Source: Bacteroidales bacterium 6E
GTDB lineage: Bacteria > Bacteroidota > Bacteroidia > Bacteroidales > Prolixibacteraceae
Length of the DNA: 64,000 bases
Assembly: GCA_001270045.2 (NCBI GenBank)
Contig: DF970690.1
Coordinates: 282,369 to 346,368 of the forward strand
Direction: 5' to 3'
Shown here: piece by piece, positions 9,015 to 20,412 of the stretch
Position numbering within the stretch: the stretch's first letter is position 1
How the letters are laid out: every line of letters starts with the position of its first letter
Notes under the pieces: model-generated
The model's database searches: none
What the model was told of the DNA's origin: nothing
What the model saw: only the letters and a program-made list of their open reading frames with translations
Translations under genes and position numbers: made by a program

Positions 9015-10328
9015 ATGCTGATCACGATCGCCTTAATCATTGCTTATCTCCTGATTCCGGTCTTTCTGATTTACCTCACACACATTTCCGAAAAAATCCG
9101 TAAAATCGGGGCAGTTGTCTTGGCTTACGCTTTAGGTCTCGTATGGGGAAATATCGGCATCTTCCCCAAAGCCAGCGAAAACTACAAGCGCATGAAGGTA
9201 TTGGCCGAGGGGAATCCCCTCTCTGATAACCAATTGATGGAAGCCTTTCACAATGGAATGATTACGACCAGCGACATTGCCGTTAACCAGATCGGCGCGA
9301 TTCAGGCCAATGTCATGAATGTGGCCATCGGCATTGCCATACCCCTGATCCTTTTTTCCCTCGATCTACGCAAATATATGAGCCTGGCCCGCGAAGCACT
9401 TAAGTCTCTTTTGCTGGCAATGGTATCCTTGTTCGCGGCCATCTTCATCGGGTTTTTCCTTTGGGGAGATTCTATCGTGGAAGCACCGAAGGTGGGTGGA
9501 ATGTTGGTTGGCGTTTACACTGGGGGAACCCCAAACCTGGCTGCCATAGGAACTGCTCTCAACGTCAATTCCAACACATACATCATAACCCATACTTACG
9601 ATGTGGTCATCGGTACCATCTGTCTGGTCTTCCTGATGACCATAGCCCAAAGGGTATTCAACCTATTCCTGCCTCACTTCAGGGATGTCAAACGACACAA
9701 GGCCATATGCGCCATTGCCAAAGAAACTGAGGGTGTCGATAATTATCTGGGTATGCTCAACAAAAAGGCCGCCTTTAAACTGGTCTGGGCATTCTTGCTG
9801 GCCGCTGTCATTGTCGGGATCTCATTCGGCGTGAGCACTCTCGTAAACAAGGACAGCCAGATGGCGGTTTTGATCCTGACCATGAGTACCCTTGGTCTCG
9901 CATTTTCATTCGTCCCGGCCATCAGTAAAATCGAATACACTTTTCAGCTGGGCATGTACCTGATCATAATCTTTTCCCTGGTCATTGCCTCTCAGGCCGA
10001 CCTGAGCGGAATTTTCAAAAAGGAATACCTGAACATTTTCTACTTTGTGGCCATGGCAGTTTTCGGTTCCATGTTTATCCATGTCCTGCTCTCAAAAATC
10101 TTCAATGTGGATTCAGATACAACCATTATCACCATAACTGCCCTTACATACTCGCCACCTTTCGTACCGGCCGTTGCAGCTGCAATCCGGAACAAGGATA
10201 TAATCGTCAGTGGTATCGCCGTGGGTTTGCTGGGTTATGCTTTCGGAACCTATGCAGGCATCGGCATGGGTAAGTTGCTCGAGATATTCCAGAATTCTTC
10301 CATTCCAGAATTCCTGAAAAGCTGGTAA
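9015..10328 (+). CDS. DUF819 family integral membrane protein
   Basis: Polytopic inner-membrane protein of unknown transport role, 437 residues with about 10-12 hydrophobic segments. Conserved-looking stretches are GGTPNLAAIGTALNVN (about residues 171-186) and, near the C-terminus, TYSPPFVPAVAAAI; their Gly/Pro-rich hairpins resemble those of secondary transporters. The family includes Bacillus YjcL. The ATG at 9015 is chosen because the upstream TTG lies inside a promoter box. It is followed by a divergent-function AraC regulator in the same direction, with 160 bases between, so a link is possible but not shown. Confidence 0.85.
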   Translation: MLITIALIIAYLLIPVFLIYLTHISEKIRKIGAVVLAYALGLVWGNIGIFPKASENYKRMKVLAEGNPLSDNQLMEAFHNGMITTSDIAVNQIGAIQANVMNVAIGIAIPLILFSLDLRKYMSLAREALKSLLLAMVSLFAAIFIGFFLWGDSIVEAPKVGGMLVGVYTGGTPNLAAIGTALNVNSNTYIITHTYDVVIGTICLVFLMTIAQRVFNLFLPHFRDVKRHKAICAIAKETEGVDNYLGMLNKKAAFKLVWAFLLAAVIVGISFGVSTLVNKDSQMAVLILTMSTLGLAFSFVPAISKIEYTFQLGMYLIIIFSLVIASQADLSGIFKKEYLNIFYFVAMAVFGSMFIHVLLSKIFNVDSDTTIITITALTYSPPFVPAVAAAIRNKDIIVSGIAVGLLGYAFGTYAGIGMGKLLEIFQNSSIPEFLKSW

Positions 10329-10491
10329 CCGATAATTTTTGCCCTTTTAATATTCTTTTTAAAAGATGTTTATCTCGATAGGTAATCTGCTGAATTTTCA
10401 TCACTTTTGACATACTGTTCAGTTGCATTTCAATACCCGGAATCGGGTGATTGCCAATTGGGCAGAAGACTTTTGAAAACCGCGATTCATT

Positions 10492-11310
10492 ATGTCTATA
10501 AAAGTAAAATACTATAACCCACCTCCTGAATTGTCGTGGCTTGTAAAGCAGTTCGAATCCATCGACTTTTCTGGTGGTCGGGTGATCCATGACAAATTCA
10601 TTCCACGGGAAGATATTTCACTGGTGTTTCATTTTGGGGTACCGCCATTAATGCTTGTACCTATCAGGAAATTGCTCCCACCATTTTTTATTGCCCCGGT
10701 GATTACAAGAGCCAACCAAATGCGCCTTGACCAACCTAACCGGACTTTCATCATAACCTGTAAACCGACAGTGTTTTCAAGGGCTTTTGGCATTCTTCTC
10801 ACGCCTCGCGAGAATCTTTGGCACGACCTGCCGGATAATCCGTTTATGGGACTTTGGGAGAGGCTCGGGAATGCTCCTTCAGATGCTGAGTGCATCAAAA
10901 TTTTTAAGGAATTCCTATATTTCAGTACCCCACCAGTGTATACCCCTGACTTAATCGACAGGATTTATGAAAAAATCGTGCACACAGGTAGTTTCTCTTC
11001 ACTTCACGACATATTGAAATCTTACAGGATTAGCGAACGTACCATTCAACGCAACTTCAGGCAAAGAGTCGGCGTCAGTCCAAAGAAACTGATCCGTATC
11101 ATGAGAATCAATGCACTGTGGAATAAAATCAAGGATGACAAACCTATCGATTATCAGGATCTTGTATACCTGGGGAACTATTTCGACCAGGCTCATTTCA
11201 TAAAGGACTTCAAAGCCATCACTGGCGAAACCCCCGACAAATTCTTCCATCGCGACCTTAACCTGGTTGAGATTCTGTCTGGAAAATCTTCCATCCGTCA
11301 ACGGGTCTGA
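10492..11310 (+). CDS. AraC family transcriptional regulator
   Basis: Cytoplasmic DNA-binding regulator of 272 residues. The N-terminal ~150 residues form a sensor domain like that of the DUF6597-type AraC proteins. The C-terminal ~100 residues hold two helix-turn-helix units, with the second recognition region around YLGNYFDQAHFIKDFKAITG and a preceding RTIQRNFRQRVGVSPKKL segment. The start ATG at 10492 is the first in frame. It sits between a DUF819 transporter and an OmpA-like protein, both in the same direction and with 76-163 base gaps. Either may be a target, but no operator is evident. Confidence 0.88.
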   Translation: MSIKVKYYNPPPELSWLVKQFESIDFSGGRVIHDKFIPREDISLVFHFGVPPLMLVPIRKLLPPFFIAPVITRANQMRLDQPNRTFIITCKPTVFSRAFGILLTPRENLWHDLPDNPFMGLWERLGNAPSDAECIKIFKEFLYFSTPPVYTPDLIDRIYEKIVHTGSFSSLHDILKSYRISERTIQRNFRQRVGVSPKKLIRIMRINALWNKIKDDKPIDYQDLVYLGNYFDQAHFIKDFKAITGETPDKFFHRDLNLVEILSGKSSIRQRV

Positions 11311-11385
11311 GTGTCGTTTTTTTACTATCGCAAGCAATGCTTTTGGCTTTGCTTTAGGGAATCTTAACCTTAAAAAGCAAGACCG

Positions 11386-12684
11386 ATGAAAACCATGCAA
11401 CTATTGACCGTAATAACTTCATTTCTACTGATTCTTTGGAGTTTCGAGACGCAAGGCCAGGTAAACAAGCCCCGGGAAGTGGCCAAAGAACAGGGCACCA
11501 ACCGGCTCAATTCAAAAATTGACCAGGGAATCGACGAGGGTTTTAACAAAGTGGAGGAAGGGATTGGCAATCTCTTTAAAAAGAAAAAAAACAAATCGGA
11601 AGAAACGGTTGAGTCCGAAGAAGAAGATGTTGATGAAGAAAATTCCGAACCTGAAGAAAGATCAGCTAACTCACCCCAAAAACAAAAACTGGAGAGTGTT
11701 ACCCAGTATGATTTCGTTCCGGGAGATGTAATACTCTATTACGACGACTTCTCCCAGGATGCAGTCGGTGATTTCCCTGCCCTCTGGACCTCTAACAGCA
11801 GCGGGGAGGTAAAAACGGTAAACATTGCCCCGGGGAATTGGTTTCACATGAACGGGGAGGATGCAGTATACTGTTTTACCAGACAAATAGAGTTTCCCGA
11901 GAATTTCATCATCGAATTTGACATCATACCTGACATTGAGTATAATTACGGTTCTACCTTCTCATTATACCACGATGATCCGGAAAATCCCAGAGAACTA
12001 AATGATGACCTCTATCCGGGCACTGCAGGATTACACATTAACATGAAACATGAAAGATGGGAAACCAAGGGATACAAGCAGGATGAAGACTGGATTACCG
12101 GCCAGGGATCCAAAAATCCGGTCGTACGGGAAGAAGTGAACCATGTCATCATCTGGATCCAGAAAAGGCGGGTAAGAATATACCACCAGGGAGCAAAAAC
12201 TATCGACATGCCTACAAATATCTATGAAGGCACCAAATTCAACAGAATTCGCTTTTCTGGCTGGGACGCCTACAGCTGGCCGATGATCTCCAACCTGAAA
12301 ATCACCACTGCAGCCCCGGATACCCGAAGCAAACTAATCAAGGAAGGAAAGTTGGTAACCTATGGTATCACATTTGACGTCAACAAAGCCGATATCAAAC
12401 CTGAAGCTTACGGCACATTAAAAGATATTGCAACGGTTCTCAATGAGAATCCAGATGTCAGGGTGAAGATTATAGGGCATACGGACAGTGATGGCAAAGA
12501 TGACCTGAACCTGGACCTTTCCGCTCGAAGAGCATTGGCTGTTAAGTCAGAACTGACCAAAACATTTGGAATTGATGCTTCCCGAATGGAAACGGAGGGT
12601 GCCGGTGAAACCCAGGCGCTGGCCCCGAACGACAGTCCCGAAAACAAGGCAAAAAACAGACGGGTCGAATTGATAAAGCTTTAA
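11386..12684 (+). CDS. OmpA family outer-membrane/peptidoglycan-associated protein
   Basis: 432 residues: a signal peptide (MKTMQLLTVITSFLLILWSF, cleaved near TQG), a charged low-complexity linker rich in Glu, Lys and Asn (about residues 60-100), a beta-sandwich central domain (about 110-310), and a C-terminal OmpA/MotB domain (about 320-432) with ITFDVNKADIKPEAY and GHTDSDGKDDLNLDLSARRA, which binds diaminopimelate of peptidoglycan. It probably tethers a surface or periplasmic domain to the cell wall. The central domain resembles concanavalin-like glycan-binding folds in pattern, which is a guess. It ends in a terminator shared with the convergent PBP gene. Confidence 0.88.
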   Translation: MKTMQLLTVITSFLLILWSFETQGQVNKPREVAKEQGTNRLNSKIDQGIDEGFNKVEEGIGNLFKKKKNKSEETVESEEEDVDEENSEPEERSANSPQKQKLESVTQYDFVPGDVILYYDDFSQDAVGDFPALWTSNSSGEVKTVNIAPGNWFHMNGEDAVYCFTRQIEFPENFIIEFDIIPDIEYNYGSTFSLYHDDPENPRELNDDLYPGTAGLHINMKHERWETKGYKQDEDWITGQGSKNPVVREEVNHVIIWIQKRRVRIYHQGAKTIDMPTNIYEGTKFNRIRFSGWDAYSWPMISNLKITTAAPDTRSKLIKEGKLVTYGITFDVNKADIKPEAYGTLKDIATVLNENPDVRVKIIGHTDSDGKDDLNLDLSARRALAVKSELTKTFGIDASRMETEGAGETQALAPNDSPENKAKNRRVELIKL

Positions 12685-12689
12685 GTGAT

Positions 12690-12719
12690 AAAGGTGTCCA
12701 ATAAAATGGGCACCTTTTA
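12690..12719. terminator. Bidirectional terminator (OmpA-like / PBP1A)
   Basis: Arms 12690-12699 and 12708-12717 pair with a single G-T wobble, flanked by A and T tracts in the 40-base gap between convergent genes. Confidence 0.7.
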
Positions 12720-12725
12720 AATTCA

Positions 12726-15113
12726 CTACTTCTTCTTGAAAATCTTGCGGATTTTCTCCCAAACAGGCTCCTTGTCCTCCTTGGGAGAGGATTCGCCCCT
12801 CTGACGGAGATCTTCATCAGCTCGCTTGTCCTGACCCCGCCTGATGCCAAAAATCTCACGCAGGTCAAACGAAGGCCTGACCTGCTCCACCCATGGTTCC
12901 ATGGCATATAGCTCGTTCATGACCAACGAATCGGGACGCTCAAACTCCTGTAACCGCATATAGGCAAATTTCCGGTCGCTATTTAAACGCTGGTAGAATC
13001 CCCCAACCACCGGAAGTGCCATATAGGCTCCCTGTCCGTAGGTGAGGGTCCTGAAGTGTATGGCCGGGTCATCGGCTCCTACCCAGCAGCCTGCCACCAG
13101 GGTTGGCGTGAATCCGATAAACCAACCGTCAGCATGATCCTGTGTGGTACCTGTCTTGCCGGCAATGTCACCCGTTACATTGTATACCGATCTTAATGAG
13201 CGGGCTGTACCTTCATCAACCACACCACGAAGCATTTCTATGACCAACTTGGTGTTTTCTGGATCGATGCCGTTATTTTCGGGAACAGGTTCTGAATATT
13301 CATGCAGTACTATTCCGTTTCGGTCCTCTATCCTCATCAGGATGTGTGGCTCAACCGGTGCCCCGCCATTGACAATGGCGGCATAGGTTTTCACCATCTC
13401 GTGCAGGCTTACGGTTGCTGCTCCCAGTGCAAGCGAAGGATACTCAGGAAGTTCGGATGTCATCCCCAGATCACGGGCTGTTCTGATCACATTACCCACG
13501 CCAGTCCGCATCAGTACATCGACCGATACGGTGTTGATAGATCGTGAAAGGGCAGCCTTCATGGTATAATAGCCACCATATTCACCATTCGAGTTGGTAG
13601 GCGACCAATCCTGGTAATCGTGGTAAACTTTCTTTTCGTTGGAATAATAATCAAAGGGACTCAGGCCTTCCTCCAGGGCTGCCAGGTAAACTACCGGTTT
13701 AAACGTCGATCCAACCTGCCGGGGGGCTTTCACGTAATCATACTTGAAAAACCTGTAATCTATGCCACCCACCCAGGCTTTAACCTGTCCCGAATTGGCC
13801 TCCATGGCCAGAAAACCGGCTTTCAACATTTTCAGGTAATGCTTTAACGAATCAAGCGGGGTTGTCTTTTCTGCCTTCAATCCATCCCAGGTAAACAGAG
13901 TGGTCTCAATGGGCATCACGAACTCCTTTTTGATCTCCTCGTCACTCTTGCCGCTGGCTTTTGCTGTCCGGTAACGGTCAGTCCGCCTCATGGCACGATC
14001 CACCACCGACTGATCCTTCCCCCATGGTTCACGACCCTGCCAGTGCTGGTCAAAAACGCCCTGCAGCTTTTTCATGTGCGCCGCGACCGACTGGTTGGCG
14101 TACGACTGCAAATTGTAATCAATGGTGGTGTATATTTTCAGGCCGTCAGTATAGAGGTTATAGGCTTCGCCGTCGGGTTTTACGTTCGACCGGCACCATG
14201 CTGTAAGTTCAGGACGAAGGTGTTCAAGCAGGTAAGGCGCGGGTCCCTGGTTATAGGTAATCAGCCTGTAATTAAGACCCAGAGGTTCCTGCTTGTACTT
14301 TTCGGCTTGTTTTTCATCCAGGTAATCGTTTGCGACCATTCTGTCAATCACTACGTTTCGGCGCTCAAGTGACCTGTCGGGATGAATCCTGGGATTGAAC
14401 AGTTGATTAGCCTTTAGTATCCCAACCAGAACGGCTGCTTCAGGGACAGTCAGTTCCGAGGGTCCTTTGCTGAAAAACCGCTCCGCTGCCACTTCTATTC
14501 CGAAGATATTCTCCCCGAAAGGTACCGTATTCAGGTACATGGTCAGAATCTCCTCCTTGGAATAGATTTTCTCGAGCCGGTAGGCGATGATGCCTTCCCT
14601 GATCTTGCTTACCGGCAAGGTAAAGATCCCAAGGTCGGGACGGGGGTATAGGTTCTTGGCGATCTGCTGGCTGAGGGTCGATCCCCCGCCCGATTGGCGG
14701 TCCATCAGCAGGATCGACTTGAAAAATACCCGCATCAGGGCGACCTCGTCGATACCCCGGTGTTCATAAAACCGTGAATCCTCGGTGGCCACCAGGGCAT
14801 TGATGACGTTAGGGGATATTTCCCCAAATTTAACGTCGCTCCGATTCTCCACATAATATCGTCCCAACAACCTGCCATCAGCCGAAAAGACTTCCGTGGC
14901 CACAGGGGTTTTGACCAGGTTAAGCTCTTCCACTGATGGAATCCGCCCAAAGATTCCCAGATACACACTGATAAACAACAATGCCAGTGCAATGACACCC
15001 AAGGCAATAAGTTTCATCAGGTATGGAAGGATCCTGAATTTCTTCTTCCCCGTGCTTCTCTTTCCGGAATTTCCTTTTTGTGTCGACGAGGATTTTAAAT
15101 TCTTTTGGGTCAT
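12726..15113 (-). CDS. Penicillin-binding protein 1A (bifunctional transglycosylase/transpeptidase)
   Basis: Polymerises and cross-links peptidoglycan in the periplasm. About 795 residues: a basic cytoplasmic tail, one membrane anchor (LMKLIALGVIALALLFISV), a GT51 glycosyltransferase with EDSRFYEHRG and GGSTLSQQIAKN, and a transpeptidase with the nucleophile in GSTFKP, SRSINT as the SxN motif and KTGTTQDHADGW as KTG. I place the start at the ATG at 15113 (MTQKNLKSS). A longer frame to 15203 would run into the promoter region, where a TAATTTTG box lies 18 bases upstream of 15113. The C-terminal ~40 residues are a charged tail. It is divergent from the ABC-F gene. Confidence 0.95.
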   Translation of the reverse strand: MTQKNLKSSSTQKGNSGKRSTGKKKFRILPYLMKLIALGVIALALLFISVYLGIFGRIPSVEELNLVKTPVATEVFSADGRLLGRYYVENRSDVKFGEISPNVINALVATEDSRFYEHRGIDEVALMRVFFKSILLMDRQSGGGSTLSQQIAKNLYPRPDLGIFTLPVSKIREGIIAYRLEKIYSKEEILTMYLNTVPFGENIFGIEVAAERFFSKGPSELTVPEAAVLVGILKANQLFNPRIHPDRSLERRNVVIDRMVANDYLDEKQAEKYKQEPLGLNYRLITYNQGPAPYLLEHLRPELTAWCRSNVKPDGEAYNLYTDGLKIYTTIDYNLQSYANQSVAAHMKKLQGVFDQHWQGREPWGKDQSVVDRAMRRTDRYRTAKASGKSDEEIKKEFVMPIETTLFTWDGLKAEKTTPLDSLKHYLKMLKAGFLAMEANSGQVKAWVGGIDYRFFKYDYVKAPRQVGSTFKPVVYLAALEEGLSPFDYYSNEKKVYHDYQDWSPTNSNGEYGGYYTMKAALSRSINTVSVDVLMRTGVGNVIRTARDLGMTSELPEYPSLALGAATVSLHEMVKTYAAIVNGGAPVEPHILMRIEDRNGIVLHEYSEPVPENNGIDPENTKLVIEMLRGVVDEGTARSLRSVYNVTGDIAGKTGTTQDHADGWFIGFTPTLVAGCWVGADDPAIHFRTLTYGQGAYMALPVVGGFYQRLNSDRKFAYMRLQEFERPDSLVMNELYAMEPWVEQVRPSFDLREIFGIRRGQDKRADEDLRQRGESSPKEDKEPVWEKIRKIFKKK

Positions 15114-15130
15114 AATGATACTCAATCCTG

Positions 15131-15138
15131 CAAAATTA
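15131..15138 (-). promoter_or_regulatory. -7 promoter box of the PBP1A gene
   Basis: The minus strand reads TAATTTTG (TAnnTTTG consensus), 18 bases upstream of the ATG at 15113. Confidence 0.55.
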
Positions 15139-15181
15139 ATGTGTTTTATCACTTTTCCTTTAAACGGTAACATTTTAAAAC

Positions 15182-15189
15182 TATTTTTG
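15182..15189 (+). promoter_or_regulatory. -7 promoter box of the ABC-F gene
   Basis: TATTTTTG (TAnnTTTG) lies 45 bases before the ABC-F start and forms a divergent pair with the PBP1A promoter. Confidence 0.55.
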
Positions 15190-15222
15190 CAGGCCCTTTC
15201 CAAATACTATCCATCGGAATAA

Positions 15223-16860
<1,638 letters not shown>

Positions 16861-16877
16861 AGATCATTGATCCATAT

Positions 16878-17561
16878 CTACAGGAGGAGTTCGACAAATT
16901 TTTTGACGAACTCCTCCTTTTGTTTGATCTTGTACTGCATGATATACCGAGGGTGCTCCAGGGGTACGATGCGACCAAAATAGCCCTTTTTCTCATTCAG
17001 CTTATGCAGAAACTTATAATTTTGGTTGTTGCCCAGGCAAAAACAGATATCGGTATCCATTCCAAACCGAAGCTGGGTTTCCAGCGACTCAACAATGAAA
17101 TCACTACAAGCATCGGTCAGCTCCCTGCTGTCATAATAGTTATAATTGACATCCCTTCCCTTTTCGTTCACCTTTACAAAACCCAATGGACATACAGCCG
17201 AAATGTAATACCGGCCATAAAAGGCCTCCACCCCGCCAAAGGCCTCAATAAATTCATACACAAATACGGAAGACGGCTCATAGGTTGAAAGCCCGGGAAT
17301 TTCCATCCCTAATTTCTCCTTCAGCCGACGGGTATCCGTGAACGGGATGCCCGTCACACCTGCACCAAATCGACCCGGATTGATTCCCATGATCATCCGC
17401 CGGGGTTGATCATCACCATAAAACTTACGGTAAAAGCGTGATGAAATCTCAAGGGCATGAGGATTCTCTGCATAAGGATTCATGATTCTGATCCCATCGG
17501 GAAGAGGATTCGTAAATTCAAGCTGACGGTTAAAACCGATGATTTTTTCGGAGATTGGCAT
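16878..17561 (-). CDS. SMUG2-like uracil-DNA glycosylase family protein (DUF4918)
   Basis: Probable base-excision DNA repair glycosylase of 227 residues. The N-terminal half holds the active-site segment GINPGRFGAGVTGIPFTDT (about residues 58-76), the counterpart of the water-activating and uracil-pocket loop of SMUG enzymes. Near residue 191 there is the LGNNQNYKFL segment, followed by VPLEHPRYIM (about 201-210), which carries the DNA-intercalating/catalytic HP region. Lengths and motif order match DUF4918/SMUG2 rather than Ung. It is monocistronic and convergent with the ABC-F gene, and its final codons double as that gene's terminator. Substrate range is unknown. Confidence 0.85.
   Translation of the reverse strand: MPISEKIIGFNRQLEFTNPLPDGIRIMNPYAENPHALEISSRFYRKFYGDDQPRRMIMGINPGRFGAGVTGIPFTDTRRLKEKLGMEIPGLSTYEPSSVFVYEFIEAFGGVEAFYGRYYISAVCPLGFVKVNEKGRDVNYNYYDSRELTDACSDFIVESLETQLRFGMDTDICFCLGNNQNYKFLHKLNEKKGYFGRIVPLEHPRYIMQYKIKQKEEFVKKFVELLL
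16882..16925 (+). terminator. Terminator of the ABC-F gene, embedded in the 3' end of the convergent glycosylase gene
   Basis: Perfect twelve-base arms AGGAGGAGTTCG (16882-16893) and CGAACTCCTCCT (16907-16918) followed by TTTTGTTT. On the minus strand the same bases encode the last residues of the SMUG2-like protein. Confidence 0.8.
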
Positions 17562-17620
17562 GACACTTCAAATTATTATGCCTAAAAATAGCCATTTCCG
17601 GCTCATTTTTTACACACCCA

Positions 17621-17651
17621 TTGCGTCCTGTAAAAAATACAATTAGATTTG
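17621..17651 (+). promoter_or_regulatory. Bacteroidota-type promoter of the GH9 gene
   Basis: TTG at 17621-17623 and TAGATTTG at 17644-17651 are separated by 20 bases, the expected -33/-7 spacing. The -7 box overlaps the TTG at 17649 that would start the longest frame, supporting the downstream ATG at 17700. Confidence 0.65.
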
Positions 17652-17699
17652 TGTATGAACAATAAACCATTGAATTGCATCCATAAATCAAACCATGTC

Positions 17700-19754
17700 A
17701 TGAAAAAACTTCTGATTTTTACCCTCATTGCCTTGTTGGCCGCACTGGTCACTGAAGCCAAACCAGTGCTGAAGGAAATCCGGACTTCCTCCGATCACGT
17801 AATTGTGGCTTACTTTACCAGTGAAACCGTAAATGCGGATGAAATCGACATCTCTGATTCCGGGTTATGGAAAATCGACGGTAAACCAGCCGTATCCATC
17901 CATAAATACGTTATGCAGGCCGATGCCTGTGACCATCACGTCTATCTTGAAACCGACCGCATGGTCGAAGGTAAGGAATACAGGGTGGAAACCCCTTACG
18001 GTAATACCCAGTTCCGCTTTGGCTCAAGGGAAACCCTCTGTGAATCCATCAAGGTGAACCAGGTAGGATACAGTGCCTTGTCCAAGACCCGCTTCGGGCT
18101 GTTTACCATCTGGCAGGGAACTGGTGGCAACAAAAAGCTGGAGGGTAAACTTCCCGGTTATGAGGTTTACCATGTCAAAACCGGTAAAACAGTTACCAAA
18201 GGGAAACTGAAGGAAGCAGGCCTGGATTCTGCATCCATGGAGTTTACCTACCGGATCGACCTTTCCAAAGTTCCAGAAGGGGGACCCTACAGGGTTTCCG
18301 TGAATGGTTTTGGCACATCTTATCCGTTTGGCGTGGGTGGCGAGTTTTCGAGACAGTTGGCACACCAGTTGTTCAGGGCGCAATACCTGCAACGTTGCGG
18401 TTGCCCCATCCATGAACCGGACATCCGTCAGGAGCCGTGCCATACGACCATTTATGAAGTGGCTGGCCCCATCGGGGAAGCCAATATTGTCGTCAACGGT
18501 GATGAACCGACTTTCAAGGCCTATGGGGGGTACCACGATGCAGGTGATGCCGACCGAAGGGCCTACCATATGGCGAACCCCATCATCAACCTGATGATTT
18601 ATGAGGTATTCCCCGAATATTTTACCGATGGGCAATACAACATCCCGGGCGACTTTGACGAAAACTACCATATCATCAATTATGCCAACAACATCCCCGA
18701 CATCATCGACGAGGCTGAATGGGGCACACTGGTATGGGAATACCTCCAAAAGGAAGACGGCAGCATCTATTTCGGAACCGAAACCAAGGGTTACCCTGAT
18801 CCGTTCGCCGCTCCCATGGACAAGGATAACAAGAAGTATGGCACGGTCAAGACCGACCCCAGGGCAACCAATACAGGCGCAGGATTATTTTTTCACCTGG
18901 CTCGCATAATCAAACAATACAAACCCGAAAAGGCCTCAGAACTGGCCCAAAGGGCCGAAAAGGCCATGAAATACGGAGACGAAACCATGGCGGCACCTGA
19001 AAGGCTCTACTACCACATTCAACGCTACCTCTATTACGGAGAGGAAAAGGATCACCAGAAAATCAGGGAATTGTATACCATTGCCGATTCCATGAAAAAC
19101 CATATTTTCCTGACCCCTGGTTATTCGTTGAACGACAAAAACTTCGACAATCCCGCCTATATCATGTCGTATGTGGTGGAGAAAGAAACACCTACCGACC
19201 CCGAAATTGTAAACTTCTTTAAAAAAGCCATCGAGAATGCGGCAAACGAAAATCTGTTGTGGGTAAACAAATATGTTTTTCCGGTCGGAAATCCCCCATC
19301 AAGGGGTGGATGGGGACACAACGTCAGGCAACCCCAGTATGCGGCTGCACCTTTGCTGCATTGGCGACTGTCAGGAGACCGTAAATATTTCGATGCGGCC
19401 TCGGTGTTAATGGACTGGAAACTGGGCTTAAACCCGATGGGAATCAGCTATGTGACCGAATTGGGCTCACATCAGGTGCACAACATCCATGACAGGGAAA
19501 GCGCTTTCACCAAAAGCAAGGGCTGGGGTCTTAAACCGGGAATCACAGCTTTCGGACCCGGCGTGATCGGAAGAAGGAACAATGCCGTTTCGGTACCTGC
19601 CATGTCTGACCTGCCCTATTTAAGGAAATTCACGGATGATATGGCCATCATATCCTTTACAGAGTTCACCATCTTTGAAACCATGCATTATGATGCGCTC
19701 TATACCATCTTGGCGGGAGGCGGAAAATGGAATGGGAAAGACCCGTTTCGATAA
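17700..19754 (+). CDS. Glycoside hydrolase family 9 enzyme (exported)
   Basis: Exported glycanase of about 684 residues, probably an endo-beta-1,4-glucanase or an exo-acting relative. A signal peptide (MKKLLIFTLIALLAALVTEA) precedes an N-terminal immunoglobulin-like CelD domain (IKVNQVGYSALSKTRF marks its start). The catalytic (alpha/alpha)6 domain follows, with the nucleophile/base segment GGYHDAGDADRRAY, a GWGHNVRQPQYAAAP region and the general acid likely in ISFTEFTIFET near the C-terminus. The ATG at 17700 gives the proper signal peptide and fits the promoter. There is no dockerin, carbohydrate module or lipobox, and no sugar transporter next to it, so it acts alone or with distant genes. 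Confidence 0.9.
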   Translation: MKKLLIFTLIALLAALVTEAKPVLKEIRTSSDHVIVAYFTSETVNADEIDISDSGLWKIDGKPAVSIHKYVMQADACDHHVYLETDRMVEGKEYRVETPYGNTQFRFGSRETLCESIKVNQVGYSALSKTRFGLFTIWQGTGGNKKLEGKLPGYEVYHVKTGKTVTKGKLKEAGLDSASMEFTYRIDLSKVPEGGPYRVSVNGFGTSYPFGVGGEFSRQLAHQLFRAQYLQRCGCPIHEPDIRQEPCHTTIYEVAGPIGEANIVVNGDEPTFKAYGGYHDAGDADRRAYHMANPIINLMIYEVFPEYFTDGQYNIPGDFDENYHIINYANNIPDIIDEAEWGTLVWEYLQKEDGSIYFGTETKGYPDPFAAPMDKDNKKYGTVKTDPRATNTGAGLFFHLARIIKQYKPEKASELAQRAEKAMKYGDETMAAPERLYYHIQRYLYYGEEKDHQKIRELYTIADSMKNHIFLTPGYSLNDKNFDNPAYIMSYVVEKETPTDPEIVNFFKKAIENAANENLLWVNKYVFPVGNPPSRGGWGHNVRQPQYAAAPLLHWRLSGDRKYFDAASVLMDWKLGLNPMGISYVTELGSHQVHNIHDRESAFTKSKGWGLKPGITAFGPGVIGRRNNAVSVPAMSDLPYLRKFTDDMAIISFTEFTIFETMHYDALYTILAGGGKWNGKDPFR

Positions 19755-19768
19755 TCATGTGACACCAT

Positions 19769-19806
19769 AAAAAAAGAAGCAGGCTGATAACCTGCTTCTT
19801 TTTTAT
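19769..19806. terminator. Bidirectional terminator (GH9 / rnf operon)
   Basis: The stem AAAAAAGAAGCAGG against CCTGCTTCTTTTTT around GCTGATAA is U-rich in both directions and lies between convergent transcription units. Confidence 0.9.
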
Positions 19807-19828
19807 GGATAATTCAAGAAATTTCTTT

Positions 19829-20401
19829 TCAAACAAGTCCCGAAAAGCCCATGAAAGCCATAGCCAGGATCCCTGCCGTTATCAGGGCTATAGGTGTCCC
19901 TTTAAGGCCCTTGGGGACATTCATCAGGTCGAGGTGTTCACGTATACCAGCAAAGATAATCAGCGCCAGACCGAAGCCAATGGAGCTTGCAACGGCGAAG
20001 ACCACTCCTTCCAGAAGGTTAAAGTTTTTCTGTATGGTCATGATGGCCACCCCTAAAATAGCACAGTTGGTGGTAATCAATGGGAGGAAAATACCGAGGG
20101 CCTGGTATAATGACGGACTAGCCTTTTTCAGGATGATCTCTACCAGCTGAACCAATGAGGCAATAATCAGGATAAAGGCAATGGTCTGCAGAAACTGGAT
20201 CGAAAAGGGCTCCAGCACCAGCTTTTGGATGATATAGGTGACGATGGTTGCCAATACCATCACAAAGGTGACTGCACCAGCCATCCCGGCCGCTGTTGAC
20301 AATCTTTTGGACACACCCAGGAAAGGACATATCCCGAGGAACTGCATCAACACGATGTTGTTGACGAGTATGGCTGATATGATAATGACGAAATAACTCA
20401 T
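19829..20401 (-). CDS. rnfA: Rnf complex subunit A
   Basis: Inner-membrane core subunit of the Rnf ferredoxin:NAD+ oxidoreductase, which couples electron transfer to Na+ or H+ pumping. 190 residues with six membrane segments. The first helix [17 protein letters not shown] carries a membrane Cys that ligates the intramembrane iron-sulfur centre shared with RnfE, and [14 protein letters not shown] holds the second. It is the last gene of the operon, 11 bases after rnfE, and is followed by a strong terminator. RnfA and RnfE are homologous with inverted topology. Confidence 0.96.
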   Translation of the reverse strand: MSYFVIIISAILVNNIVLMQFLGICPFLGVSKRLSTAAGMAGAVTFVMVLATIVTYIIQKLVLEPFSIQFLQTIAFILIIASLVQLVEIILKKASPSLYQALGIFLPLITTNCAILGVAIMTIQKNFNLLEGVVFAVASSIGFGLALIIFAGIREHLDLMNVPKGLKGTPIALITAGILAMAFMGFSGLV

Positions 20402-20412
20402 GATGGTCGGTT

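Noticed and set aside
12726-15203. Longest PBP1A frame starting at 15203
   Set aside because: The additional 30 residues cross the promoter box and lack similarity to PBP1A tails.
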